In this document: piece after piece, positions 46,525 to 58,700 of the stretch
Position numbering within the stretch: the first letter of the stretch is position 1
How the letters are laid out: every line of letters begins with the position of its first letter
Assembly (NCBI RefSeq): GCF_932294415.1
Contig: NC_065536.1
Coordinates: forward strand, 9,422,474 to 9,486,473
DNA length: 64,000 bases
Source of the DNA: Quercus robur
Lineage: Eukaryota > Streptophyta > Magnoliopsida > Fagales > Fagaceae
Direction of reading: 5' to 3'
Notes under the pieces: model-generated
Told to the model about the DNA's origin: nothing
The model's database searches: none
What the model saw: the letters and a program-made list of their open reading frames with translations, nothing else
Translations under genes and position numbers: made by a program

Positions 46525-47398
46525 AGTGCGGAATAAGAGTAAATAAGTGCAAAGAACCATTAACACTACCCTAAGTCATATTCATCCATTATCAACAATA
46601 AAATGAAAGTTTAAAGAATAGGGAAGAGAGATGCAAACACAAGATAACACCGAGACATGTTATTGAAGAGGAAATCGAAAAATTCGGCAAAAAACCTCTT
46701 CGTGACCCTCAAAGTCAAAATTGATCTACTAGAGAATAAACTTGGAGAATACGAATAACAAAAGACCTTCTAAGCCTAGTCTATCCCATGTACTTGAGCT
46801 CTCTAAGTTCCTACAACCAACTGACTTCTTGAAACCTTGTCTTCTCTAACTTATCGGATCCCGCAATTCAGCCCATTTGCATCTGCCAATGAATGACTCC
46901 TTCCAATGCTTCCCAACAGTACCAAAATCTCAATTTACACTCAGAATGAGTGTGGTAAGTGTTTAGACTAGAAACCTCTCAAAAATATAGAGATTGAGAG
47001 GTAGGAGTTGAGGAAAACCACAAGAAAATGTGTAAATGATTGTGGGTATAACAATCTCTAACTCTTAAGTATATTTTCTAAGGTTTTCTCTCTGAAAAAC
47101 AATCATTACAATTTAGAAGTAATGAGGGTATATATAGTGTAGGTAAAGACTTGGTAAAGCAAAACACAACTTTTTGCAAAACAAAAAGTTTCGCGGGTTT
47201 TTTGCGGGTTGGCCTTACCCGCAAGACAGTCGCAAAAAATCTAGCCTGGCATGACTCTTCATCTTCTAGTCATGTGCTCTACACGTGACTCTTTTTGTGG
47301 ATTGTTTCTCGCGAAACAGTTGTGAGCCAGTCGTGAAATCCATTTGTTCAACTTTTGAAACTTGATTCTTTACTGATCTCTCACATTTATCCCTTACA
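46525..47398 (-). repeat. SIRE-like copia LTR fragment
   Basis: On the minus strand it begins TGTAAGGGATAAA at 47,398. It contains a TCGCGA-rich block (47,180-47,335), a TATATATA promoter-like site, a CCTTAGAAAATATAC stretch, then GGGAAGCATTGGAAG, GATAGACTAGGCTTAGA and TTTGCATCTCTCTTCCCT. The last three occur in the same order in the 5' LTR at 53,548-54,647. Homology stops at TTCCGCAC (about 46,525), so the 3' part is missing or diverged. No internal region is attached. Confidence 0.7.
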
Positions 47399-47833
47399 AT
47401 TAATCTCACATACATATAAGGAAAATGATTGAAGAAATTACAATCAAATTTAGCACGGAATTAAAACCAATATAATATAGTTGGAAATCACAACTTTATA
47501 GTGTGGATAGAAGATGTTTCATTATAGTTTATTTTTGTAATTCTAGCTGATCTAGCCAATTTTTCTTAATAAAAGTTTCAATATCTTTCTTCTCAAAACA
47601 AAATTATAATAATAATAACATATCGCAAAACTATTGTAGAAATGAATATTAGAGTTCATAACTTATATTCTCAAAAAACTGTTTTAAGAGTACATTTTCA
47701 AACTCAATGGCATCGGGATCCACTTAGAAACGAAAATAAAAGGAAATAAAGAAAGAGATGCATATATCGTTTTTATTTGTAAATATCAAAATTTGATGTA
47801 ATTAATGATCACATGATCTAGTGATATTTCAAC

Positions 47834-47875
<42 letters not shown>

Positions 47876-48340
47876 CACACGTTAAGTGATATTTTCATTA
47901 TTTACCATAAATGCAATAAAGATTTATTTTTTTACTAGATGCTGTAAGACTTGAAATTTATATTATCCGCTTTAAGGCGTTAATGTATTTGCTTTTGGTG
48001 ATCACGGGATTCGCATTGAAATCTCTTATTCAGTAATTAAAAAACTTTTTATCAATAAGGTTAAATAAAATTTCAATGTCCTGAAATTTAAGTGGATATA
48101 TACTTTTGAAAATTAAGATTTATTTTATGAAAAAAGTAAAAGAGTATATTTGTGCAATATTAAAATTTTCATACGGACTCATGTTTAGAATTATAGCCTA
48201 ACCCGACTTTGGTAGATGTCTTATATATTCTCTTACATTAATTTATTATTTCTTAAAATATGCCTTTGAAAGTAATAATAAATATACGGTTTGAATCAAA
48301 AACCTATACTATTTTACTCATTCCTCCATTACACAACGCG

Positions 48341-48377
<37 letters not shown>

Positions 48378-48530
48378 GGAGCTAAATAATAATTAAGGGT
48401 TAACAAACTAATCGACTTGCAAAAAAAAAAAAAAAAAAGATTAAGAAAAAAATCTAATGACTTAAGTTAATTGGCATTTTTTATTTTTTCATTAAAAATG
48501 TTTTTTTTTTAAATAATAATAAAAGGATTA
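47399..48530. other. AT-rich intergenic DNA
   Basis: No gene. Contains (AT)n tracts at 47,838-47,866 and 48,341-48,375 and a poly(A) run at 48,421-48,438. Confidence 0.6.
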
Positions 48531-48721
48531 AGGTTGAGTTTGGATTGTGTCTGCCGTTTGGTGTTTAAACAATGGGTCCCGTGTACTGTTCACGGGACCC
48601 GCAAATATTTTTTTCAGCAAAAACAACTTTAAAACTGGATATCACCGTACTATTCACACATTCAAAAATTATTTGTTACAATATTTTCAATTTTCAGTAA
48701 TAAACAGTATTCAAACAGATC
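48531..48721. mobile_element. Small Harbinger/Tourist-like MITE
   Basis: 191 bases flanked by TTA (48,528-48,530 and 48,722-48,724). Ends AGGTTGAGTTTGGATTGTG and CAGTATTCAAACAGATC are inverted relatives of the 17,451-17,720 element. Both share the interior words ACTATTCACACATT or ACTATTCATACATT, AAAAATTATTT and TTTTCAG. It also contains a GGGTCCCGTG...CACGGGACCC palindrome. Confidence 0.75.
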
Positions 48722-48724
48722 TTA

Positions 48725-49885
48725 AAAGAATAAAGTTTATTGGCCAAATCATTTTGGGCTGTGTATTCTAATGGTCCAAGTCTATCCACTTTTCCGCAAA
48801 AAGAATAACCTGGGTTAGGTGCTAATCTGCACGGCCCATGTCTATATTGCTCCTTAATGTAATAGCAAAATCAGTGGGCCTCTCTCATCACAGTACCATA
48901 AGAGTATAAGACCAAAAAATAAGATGAACCGAAAAGAAATATGAAGAACAACAACTCTTGTTGTGAGCTCTGACCATGTCACCACGGCCCACATATCTCT
49001 GATGTTGGACCTTCTCAAATCCATGAATATTACAAACCTTTTTTTTTTTTTTTATTAATTACAAACCTAAGCCCAACTCTTTTCAATAGAGTTATCATCC
49101 CTATGAAATTTTTAGGTTTCCTTTGTTTTGACATAACAAAACGCTTTCTTAAAAATAACCCATTTCCATGTGTTTAGTTGTTAACCTAAAGATGAGACAA
49201 AAATATTTAATGTTATTTAATTAACTCATATGAAAAATTATCCATATTTCTTTTAATTCCAAACAATTATATAAGCAAAAATTATATTCATGAAAACATA
49301 CTCGAGATTAGAAAGCATCAAATGGGAAAACTGACTTCAAATGTCATTTGCGGGGAAAAAAAAGTCAATAATTAATTAACAAGACTCAACATTCTGTGTG
49401 TGGTGGTCAACAAAATTCTTTATAGAGAGAGTAGAGAGAGAAAAGTAACCATAGGAAAATTTTGGGTAAAGTTTGTGTCCAATGCCTTTTGGTATCAAAC
49501 ACAATGCGATTTCTAGACATGTGTCTACATCATATCGTGTCTAATGCAAAAAAGCACTAGACAATGGCCATATTTGAACATTTTTACCTCATACTTATAA
49601 GAACCATACCAAACATTGCACAATAATGTTGTTGTTTAGTGGTTCACCAATTTTACCTTTTTGATTATTAATTAATTAATACATCAAAAAATGATTAAAA
49701 AAAATGAAGAGGTAGAAAATTTAATTTGAACCATTTAATTTCAGTATTGAAAGTCTTTTTATATGTTGTAAACTTTTTTTTTTCGAGGACAAAATGTAGT
49801 AAACTTAAATTGGACTAATTTATGAATTGAATCAAATGTTCTCTTAACTAATAAGTGCCAGGCCGCCCCCTCCACACGCACCAAT

Positions 49886-49916
<31 letters not shown>

Positions 49917-50050
49917 ATTATATATATTTATATAAATGTATGTATATTCCCTTAGAAAAAAGGCCCAATCCCCATTGTAAATGGCACAAAAAATTTTATA
50001 TGATTGAGCAATTTTTTTTTTTTTACTAAGTGGTGCTAGAGATTTTTCTC

Positions 50051-50081
<31 letters not shown>

Positions 50082-51394
50082 GATGCTACAGATACCTTAA
50101 ATTTTACTATAAACTTACAAACTAACATATAACCAATTATTTATAAAGAAGTAATGCAAACACTCATTAACTAAGCTGTTGAAATTCATTAATTATAGTC
50201 ATTATTACATTATATTTTGAACATTTTGTAGTACCTTTAGTATTTTGCTTTTTAATTTCTTACAAGACTTTCAAAATAGGAGAACAATAGAAATTTAACC
50301 CAATTGAAACCCTAAAATGTTTCAAAAACAAAAAATATACAGCAAATGTGTTAGATCATCAATGATGACTAATCTCCACCTAGTTAATAGTTTGAGACTT
50401 TAATTTTTGTAAACTAATCTCTTACAAGCCACACACCAAATAATATCTATCTATGTCTTTCTTAAAAACAAGATATAAAATTAAAATTTTGATTACAACT
50501 TTACTCATCATCATATATCCAAGTTAAAGTAAATTTCTTTATTATTATTTTTTTAAAAATTTTCTTTTTGTTAAAATTTATGCTTCAACTATGATATTCA
50601 ATCCTATTATTCATCTATTTTTGAATTTAATGTTTCAAATTAGTCTTAATTTAAAGGCCTCATATAAAATTTTCACCTTAAACCCTAAATTATGTTGGGC
50701 AAGCCTTGAATAAGTGGTAGAGCCACGCTATTTAAACACCCTAAAAAATAGTATAAGTCATTGGTTAAAATCCAATAAAAGGCTTTCTATTCTCTACAAA
50801 ACTCCTATCTTAGTCTTCATTTTTCAGCTGAGAATATAGATATGAAAAAAAAAAAAAAAAAAAAAGGGGTAGCCACCTGGTGAATAGTATTTTATATATA
50901 TATATATATATATAAATAACATTTATACCTAATAAGTAATAAACTGTACACATTCATAATATTACCTAGAAGTACAATAATTTGAATTGAGTCTATATAT
51001 ATTTTCTAAGTTTAAAAACATGAATTTACATTTAAACATAATTACACACAACTATAGAATAAACTAAATGATATTTGTCAAAAAATTGAATTACATTTAA
51101 AATATAGAGATACTATGAACCAAATTAACGATAAGAGAAAGTTTTCCCACAATCCAATATCGCATCGTATACACTCGCTATGAAAGTGTGGGCATTAATT
51201 AGTTGGAAAATATGCCACTAATTTGATGTCCACCATTAGGGTTTTTTTAATTTATTTAAATGTAGGTATAGAACATATAATATAAGAACATTTTTAATAA
51301 TCAAGATTGGATAAACTATCACTTTTCTAAATTTATTCACTTAATAAATAGTGAATTGTAATAGTTTAACAACTATTCTAACAACACATACAGT
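48725..51394. other. AT-rich intergenic DNA
   Basis: No supported gene or RNA. Homopolymers (for example poly(A) at 50,052-50,079 and 50,846-50,865) and (AT)n tracts at 49,890-49,915 and 50,894-50,914 dominate. Confidence 0.6.
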
Positions 51395-52676
51395 CATATA
51401 ATTTTATTTATATTTATAAAGATCACCATAATTATACTAGAGGTTTTGACCTTAATCTCCAGAAAAAAAAAATAATTAATTGATTAAGGACCTAATTTTT
51501 TCCCCCTAACATGCATGTCATGTAGGTTAGTGAAACTGGTGATACATGACCAAATATATCTTGTTTGGCTTGAGAGAAAGAGCCTTTCTTAGAACAATCA
51601 TTTTAGGAGTGTAGGGATAAGGGCCCAGGATTATATATTATGCCTTAGGCTTGGTCCGAGGATGTTGAATGGCCCGAGGAGGAAAAAATAGTCATTAGAG
51701 ATTCTAATTTAAAGTCTCATAAGTAAGAAACAAATGGAAGGTGGTCCGAGGAGGAACTTCTCCTCGGATATGATGAATGCAGCTCAAATATCTATTCCAG
51801 CAATTAGAATGACCCTCTAAAAAGCTCCAATGATAGGGACGTGCCTCATGAACATACGAGAAGGAAGGAAACCCAAAAAATATCTAAGGAAAAGCTGCTA
51901 CCACCTCATTAAATGCACTGCAACTACTTTTTTGGCCGCATTTATGTGGAGAATATCTCAGAACAGTGCCGCCTTGGCTATCACAACTCACAAAAGGCCA
52001 AAGAGGGTGTCTAATGAGATAAGTACTCAAGTAAGGGTTTAGACAATCAACAAGTGTAGGATCAAATGATCCAAAGGGAGTTATATAATGTGAGAGACCC
52101 TCCATGAGAAGGGGATTGAAAAAACATAGAGAGAATACTATAGCAATCTAAATTGTTCTTGTACTCAATTGTGATCAATTTATATAAGTGTGGCCTTCTT
52201 GGACAGTGAAGTCATTCAGCTTTATTTTCTTTGTTCTTGTTTAATCACCTTTCAAATTCATACTAGCCGTTGTCAAAGTCATTAGAGCTTAGTTCTTCGA
52301 CCCATCCTCTACAAATTTGTTGTATTGGGCTTACTGGGCCAAAATCCCATACGTTTTGGATTTGGGCTGAAAATCGTGACCCTACAAGGAGCATTTTGAA
52401 ATAAGAGAAGAGTCTACCATGCATGTAATCCAAAAGAGCATTCATATAATTTATTTATTTTTATAAAGATCACCATAATTATACTAGAGGTTTTGACCTT
52501 AATCTGCAGACAAATTAATTGATTAAGGACCTTTTTTTTTCTAACATGCATGCACGTAGGTTAGTGAAACTAGTGATATATGACCAAATATATCTTGTTT
52601 GGCTTGAGAGAAAAAACCTCCCTTAGAACAAACATTTCAGGAGCATTTTGAAATAAGAGAAGTCTGCCATGCATGT
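51395..52676. repeat. Local direct duplication split by a solo LTR
   Basis: The first unit is 51,395-51,609 plus 52,392-52,442, interrupted by the LTR. The second is 52,443 to about 52,676. Shared landmarks are CACCATAATTATACTAGAGG, AATTGATTAAGGACC, CCAAATATATCTTGTTTGGC and GGAGCATTTTGAAATAAGAG. The unit is roughly 250-265 bases. Confidence 0.85.
51610..52386 (+). mobile_element. Solo LTR of the window's gypsy family
   Basis: 777 bases, TGTAGGG...CCCTACA, flanked by the 5-base duplication AGGAG (51,605-51,609 and 52,387-52,391). It aligns with the LTR at 5,548-6,296 in opposite orientation. No internal region follows, so it arose by LTR-LTR recombination. The second unit of the local duplication keeps the uninterrupted site (AGGAG at 52,639-52,643). 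Confidence 0.93.
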
Positions 52677-53547
52677 CTCGCCCTACTACATCTGCTACTG
52701 CACCTGATAAGTCATCTACAAAGTCAAGAAGAAGAAATCTGCCTTTGATGTACGCAATAAAACTGCTCTGATTGCACTGTTAAAGCAATCTTGGAAGGAT
52801 GAAGAAGAAGCTACAAATGCTAACTTATAAGAAGAGGAAGAGAATCAAGAATCTAAGGCATCCTCAGAGGTCTCTATTACTAATAATGATGATCCTTATT
52901 ATACCTATGATCAATAATTATTTGGGCACAACACAATGACTACTCTAGACTTGGCTGAAAATTAACTCTGTCAGCACAAATTGTCAAAATTGTTAAACCT
53001 TATGCAAATGAATGAACTGCTAAAGCTGCATCAATTCCACTCATCTTGTTAAAGCTGCATTGATTCCCACTCATTATGTTGAAGACTGATTGATTCTTGC
53101 TGCTCAGATTCTGGCTATTCCCCATGGAGATGATTCCCTCTCCAGACAGCACATACCAACATGTTTGCTGACGACATTGCCTACTGATGTCCTACTGTGA
53201 ATAGTAAAAAAATCAATTTTACTATTTACTATTTACTATTCACTGTTTAAATAGTATTTTATTTTGCTTGTAAAAGAGTTATCCCTTTCAGCTTTTATAT
53301 TCCCTTTCATAGTAAATAGTATTTTTTTCCAGTTTCATATTCCCTTTAGTTTCTAAGCTACCTCCAAAAGGTCTTAAGCTTGTAACCCTTTCCAATTCTT
53401 GCTCAACTCTTGAACCTACTGTTACTTCCTGTAAGTGTTTTATTTTAAATTTATTATTGAAATCTTGTTAAAATACCTACTATTTTAAGCATTTCTACTT
53501 TAAGCATTTCAGTACTAATATTGCAATTCATAAAGTAGAAATACTTA
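52677..53547. other. Degenerate coding-like DNA
   Basis: Plus-strand frames give short acidic and lysine-rich pieces (KTALIALLKQSWKDEEEATN, then SKASSEVSITNNDDPYYTYD) separated by stops. They faintly resemble retroelement gag spacers, but I cannot assign a family. The right part is AT-rich with repeated ACTATTTACTATT. Confidence 0.3.
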
Positions 53548-54647
53548 TGTAAGGTTGAATTTAATCAACCATGTGTTGGCTTTATTCCGTGACAAATTTG
53601 CTTGTAATACAGCACTTAGAAACCTTGTATTTAGGTGAGAATCATGTAAGGATAGTGTGTGAGAGAGTGTGAAGAAATGCTCAAGACTGTGCAGTGAAGT
53701 AGGGATTCGCAGCTGGATCTCGTGGGAGGCTCGCAGCTTGCAAGCCGCCAAAAGTTGCACATGCGCAGAGCATGCAGGGGAGCTGAACAGTCATGACAAC
53801 TGGAGCACTACAGGACAAAAATCCAAACTGGTCATTTAGTTATCTCGCGGTTTGAACTCGCGACTCAGTTAAGTCGCGAGGTCAAGTAGCCAGCCAGCCC
53901 TGTTTTGGAAAAACTGACTCTTCTCATTCCATTCTCACACCAGTATAAATACCCCTCATTCCCACAAAATATGTGTAGCTATTCAGAAAGAAAAACCCTA
54001 AGAGAGGTTTCTTCAAAACACCCATCCAATTAGAGAGAGCTACTCATTCTTAGAGAGAAATATTTGTAGTCTCTTCTCATTCCCTCTCTCATTGTCATAC
54101 CTATTGAGAGGAGATTTCTATCCAAACACTACCCATACTCATTTAGAGTGTTGAGTATTTTTGGAGTTTTGGGAAGCATTGGAAGATGCCAAGGATGACG
54201 GATGATATGGATTATAGCGGAATCCGGTAAGCTAGAAAAGAAAAAGGTTTAGCGCAACCTCATTGGAGCAAGAAGCTTGGAGGGCTTAGGTACATCGGGT
54301 AGATTAGGCTTAGAGAGTCTATTACTATTCATGTATCCCAACTACATTTTCTAGTGAATTATTGACCGCTTGGAGGGTAGCGGAGAGGTTTTACGCCGAG
54401 AGCTTCGGTTTCCTCTTCGATAACACATCGTGTGTTGTCCTTGTGTTTGCATCTCTCTTCCCTTTATCTTTACCTTTTATTTTCTGCTGTGGATGTGTTT
54501 TTAATTGGCTTAGATTGTTTACCAATTCTGTTTATAGTTTTTGTTCATTTTCCGCACACCAGCTGTTTGACATAAAGCTTGAATTGGTTATTTTGTAATT
54601 GGGGGTCTAAACGTTCAAGGGTGTTTTATACACATATTGAACTTTCA
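53548..54647 (+). repeat. 5' LTR of the gag-only copia element
   Basis: 1,100 bases from TGTAAGGTTG to ACTTTCA, next to the PBS. It has TATAAATACCCC near 53,943-53,954 as a promoter candidate and a TCGCGA-rich segment at 53,846-53,884. Its first ~305 bases match the 3' LTR at 58,953. Confidence 0.88.
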
Positions 54648-54649
54648 AT

Positions 54650-54661
54650 TGGTATCAGAGC
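54650..54661 (+). promoter_or_regulatory. Primer binding site (initiator tRNA-Met type)
   Basis: TGGTATCAGAGC, two bases after the 5' LTR end, the standard site of Ty1/copia elements. Confidence 0.92.
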
Positions 54662-54777
54662 GGGTACACTTATTATGGTTTAAATATCTAAGTGTGATCC
54701 TTGACCCCTTGTGTTTATTTGCCATAGATTGTGCTTTGTATGCCTCTTTGTATGATTTGGCTAGTGATAAATGTAAC

Positions 54778-55746
54778 ATGCCATGTGTTTGTGAAAATGC
54801 CTCTATGAATGTTAATCCTCATAATTGTGATAACATGTTATTTGAATCTATGGGTGTTGTTGACAAACTCTTGAAGAAAAATGCTAAGAAGTTTCAAAAG
54901 AATTTGAGCAAGTTATTTTGTGAAAATGATGATTTGATTGCTAAGCTCAATGAATCCAATGAATTGGTTGAGAAATATAAAATACTTGCTGAAATTTCTC
55001 TTGAAAAGCTGAAAGAGTTTGAATGTTTGAATATGAACTTGGATGCTAAACTTGTTTTATCTAACAAACTTGTTGATGAGTTAAAATGTGAAAATGAATC
55101 TCTTAAGATGTATGCCATGTGTTTGATTGCTGAACCTATTGCTAAAAAGGATGATAATATTTGTTGCAATCATGTTGTGGTACCCAATTTTGTGCCTAGT
55201 GTGTGTTCTACCTTAAAAGACAAATCGGTGTACATTCCTCCACATAAAAGAAATCAAAAGGTGGAGAGAAAGGCTGTTAAGTCAAAGCCTCCGTTTAGGT
55301 CTCAACCTAAGGTTTTGAATGGATCTAAGTTTGTTCCAACTTGCCACCATTGCTGTGTGATCGGTCATATAAGACCTCAATGCTCCAAGTTGAAAAGGGA
55401 ACAAAACAATGTTGCTAGATCTCTTCCCAAAAAGTCTAGTAGACCTAAACACATTGTGTGTCACCATTGTGATGCCTTTGGTCATCTAAGACCTCAATGC
55501 TTTAAGTTTCATACTTTTAAAAGAATCAAAAGAAAAGAGAAACTTGAGTTTTTTGGAAATTGTGCTAAAAAGAGTAAATCGGTTTTGAGTGAAAGTAACA
55601 TGTTGTTAAAGAAAATGTTTAATGCTCTTAACTCCTTGACTATGTGCATCTCCGGTTTTCATTCTTCCAACCCTTGTCTCACTTCTCTTAAGACACTTAT
55701 TCCAAATAATCGTTCTGTTTGGATGAGGAAGGGTTCCTATGGATGA
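54778..55746 (+). CDS. Gag-like protein with coiled coil and two zinc knuckles
   Basis: About 322 residues from the first in-frame ATG. The frame is also open upstream to the LTR edge. Residues ~25-125 are a Leu/Lys/Asn/Glu-rich predicted coiled coil (LLKKN, LIAKLNESNELVEKYK). A basic linker (IPPHKRNQKVERK) follows, then two C-x2-C-x4-H-x4-C knuckles, CHHCCVIGHIRPQC and CHHCDAFGHLRPQC. The tail ends with VWMRKGSYG. This resembles the C-terminal half of SIRE/Maximus-type copia gag. The N-terminal gag domain and all of pol are absent. It could bind element RNA. It is an element protein, not a host gene, and translation is unproven. Confidence 0.75.
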   Translation: MPCVCENASMNVNPHNCDNMLFESMGVVDKLLKKNAKKFQKNLSKLFCENDDLIAKLNESNELVEKYKILAEISLEKLKEFECLNMNLDAKLVLSNKLVDELKCENESLKMYAMCLIAEPIAKKDDNICCNHVVVPNFVPSVCSTLKDKSVYIPPHKRNQKVERKAVKSKPPFRSQPKVLNGSKFVPTCHHCCVIGHIRPQCSKLKREQNNVARSLPKKSSRPKHIVCHHCDAFGHLRPQCFKFHTFKRIKRKEKLEFFGNCAKKSKSVLSESNMLLKKMFNALNSLTMCISGFHSSNPCLTSLKTLIPNNRSVWMRKGSYG

Positions 55747-58700
55747 GCTTGTGTTCTTTTGGTCCTTGATCTAATTCTTTCGATCTTTGTAGGATCCTTC
55801 ATGCATTAAATGTCATATCTTCATGAATTTTGTGCATCTTGCATTTATTTTTATGCGTTGTTTTGTTTTTTATCTTACTTTTATATTTCAGTTTTGTGTG
55901 AGTTAAAAAAAAAAAAAAAAAATCCAAAACCACATAAAAGGTGAAAAATTCAAAAAGTTTGATCGTATATGTTTAAGCACATATCACATGTGAGTTTAGT
56001 CTTGTACCTTTGTACAAATGGCTTTGTGCATTTACGAGCTTAGCTTGTTATTTTTGCACTTATATTTTTGTGGGAAAAATCTTGACATCTTTGTGTGATT
56101 GTTGTAAATTGATCTTCAAGCTTGTCATGAATTTAGTCAATAGTCATGTTGGTTTTGATTCTTGCATAGACTTGTGCTTATATCTCTTCCCACTCTTTTA
56201 TTTTTATTGCTTAAAGAGCTCAATAAATGTAAATCTCAAAATGAAAAAGAGATAATGAGCTGCAAAAGCCGTCGCACATACTAGTATTCGACTAGGAAAA
56301 AGGGAAAGCGACTTATATGAAAATGTATGATGCCCAAAAAGCCAAAGGCTTGTTCATCAAATTGAAATATCACAAATTTCAGGCATCGATCTCAAAATAA
56401 GATGTTTTGATTCAAAATGATCAAATGTTATGAATTGTAAAGAAGCCAAATGAAAAGCTTCATCGTATGTAATCATTTTCTTGTGGGAGGTCATATATGT
56501 TCATTTCTATAATTGAGATAGACCATTTGACTTAGTACTAGTTGTGTATGACTTGATTGAATTGATCATTGAAATTTCACTCTAGACTAAGGACTATTCT
56601 ACATTTGATACACACATAACATACATGCCTAATGTTCAATAAATGTCTTATTTATTTGTTAAGATTGTACTTGTCTAAATGTGATGTGTGTGTGCTCTAT
56701 CACATATTGATTAATCCAAAAAGATTTTTGATCATTTTATATGTTTTTGGAAGTGATTATTATCACTTTTTGTGTTCATGTGTAGTGCTTACTTTGTTTT
56801 TCAATGTTTAAACATGTTTTGTTTTGAAAAATAAGTGTCAGAATTTTTGGCTACTCATTTTGGCTACTTGTGTGAGCTGCCAATTTTGGCTACTCGTTTT
56901 GTCGACTTGCAAGCTGCGAGTTTAAGCTGCGAGTTCATACAGAGGAGTTTTGTGACTCACTAGCGACTTGGCTCGCAACTCGCCAGTCGCGAAACGCCCA
57001 TAATCAGCTTTTTAAAGAGTTTTTTTTTTTTTTTTTTCGTGGGAAACTTGTTTTAAACCTCTCCTATCATCTCTTAAACCCCTCTTTCAATATTCTTACA
57101 TCAAACCCAACCAATTTGAATGGTTTTTCATTCCATTAACATCTCAAAGGTAATTATAAACTCTTTTCATTAAATTTGATCCTTAGATTATGTTTTGGAG
57201 AGTTTTGTGCTCTTGATTGAGATTTTTATCATAGGGGTTAGGAAAACTTAATTTTTGTCAAATTTTTTCATGGGATTGGTTTCTTTTGTTGATTTGCATT
57301 GGATGTTGGCTCCTTGTGGCAGAAAGATCATGTATTAAAGGTGGATTTCATGATGTTCATGCATTGTTTCACATTATTGTTCATAGTGTGCATGCTAGGT
57401 GTTTGTTAAAATGCCTCTTAGACATTTTCTCGCTTGTTTGGACTCCGATGAGTACCAAATTTTGGGGTTTCTCATGTTTCCTCATTAGGAACATGTTTGG
57501 TTTATTGGTTGTGTATTTAACACACCTTGCCCCACATGTGCATTTTTCATGCATTGGTCATGCATTGCACATAGCCACCTCTTGCACTCACCTTTGCTAC
57601 CCTTGTCATGCATTGGTCTATACCTTGTTTCTTCATCCTAGCATGTCATGTCTACCTTATGCTCTCTAGCATTTTACATTGTCTTAGGTTTGAGCTTCAT
57701 TTTCTCATTCTTCTTGCACCCCTCATGTATCATTAGCAATGTTCGTACCTTCATCTCTTGCCCTCGTTTCTTCTTGACCCTTTGTCTATTCCTGACAAAA
57801 AGAGGGAGAGTATACTCTAGAGAGAATACCGGAGTGTTTTGTCATTTCTATATGACTCTTGTGCACATTTTTAGGGGGAGAAATTCTATTTCTCATGCAC
57901 ATTTGTAGGGGGAGAGATATTCCATAGGAGAGATGCATATACCAAGGGGGAGAAAACATTGAGATAATAAGAAAACTTTGTTTTGTTTGTTTCTCTTTAT
58001 GTTTGTTTTCTTGTATTTCATCATGTTTGTGTTTTGGACATGCATATATCCCTATGCTATTGTGCTCCATTGAATGCATGTTCGGATGATCATTTGCTTT
58101 GCTATGTGATCATTGTAGTCATTTCTACATGACTGTTTTGGTGTTTGATCAAGTTGCTCACATGTTTCACGTCATGTTTACTCGATCGCAATTTACTTGT
58201 TACATTATACTTGTCCTTTTATTACTTGCTTTACTTTGAGGGTCTAATATGTTTTGTGCAAGTGTTTCAGGTTACAAGTATATATGTTCCAAGTGCATCA
58301 CAACTTCTCATCACTTTGAAGGGGAGAAACTTTAAGCATTTTTAGTTTATATTGTTTAAGTTTATATTCAGTATTTTGTGGTTTGTACCCATGTTGCTTT
58401 TGTAAGCTTTTAGGGTTTATATCTGTAGGCTTTATGGTCTGTACCATGCTTTATGCAGCCTTTATGTTTTGTCAAATCAGTACTTCTAACTAAATGTCAT
58501 GCATTTTCTTGTTAAATATTGTCACTCTTGTGCCCTTGTAGAACTGTTCCTAGATGCATATACTTAGTGTATTATGCATTGGTTGAGTGTTGGACATACA
58601 AGTAACTTGCATTGTTCTTGTTAGCTTGTATGTTTAAGTGTTCATTCCAAGTGTGAATGAGCATTGTGGTCACTACCTTGTAGTGATTACTTGTTTGATC

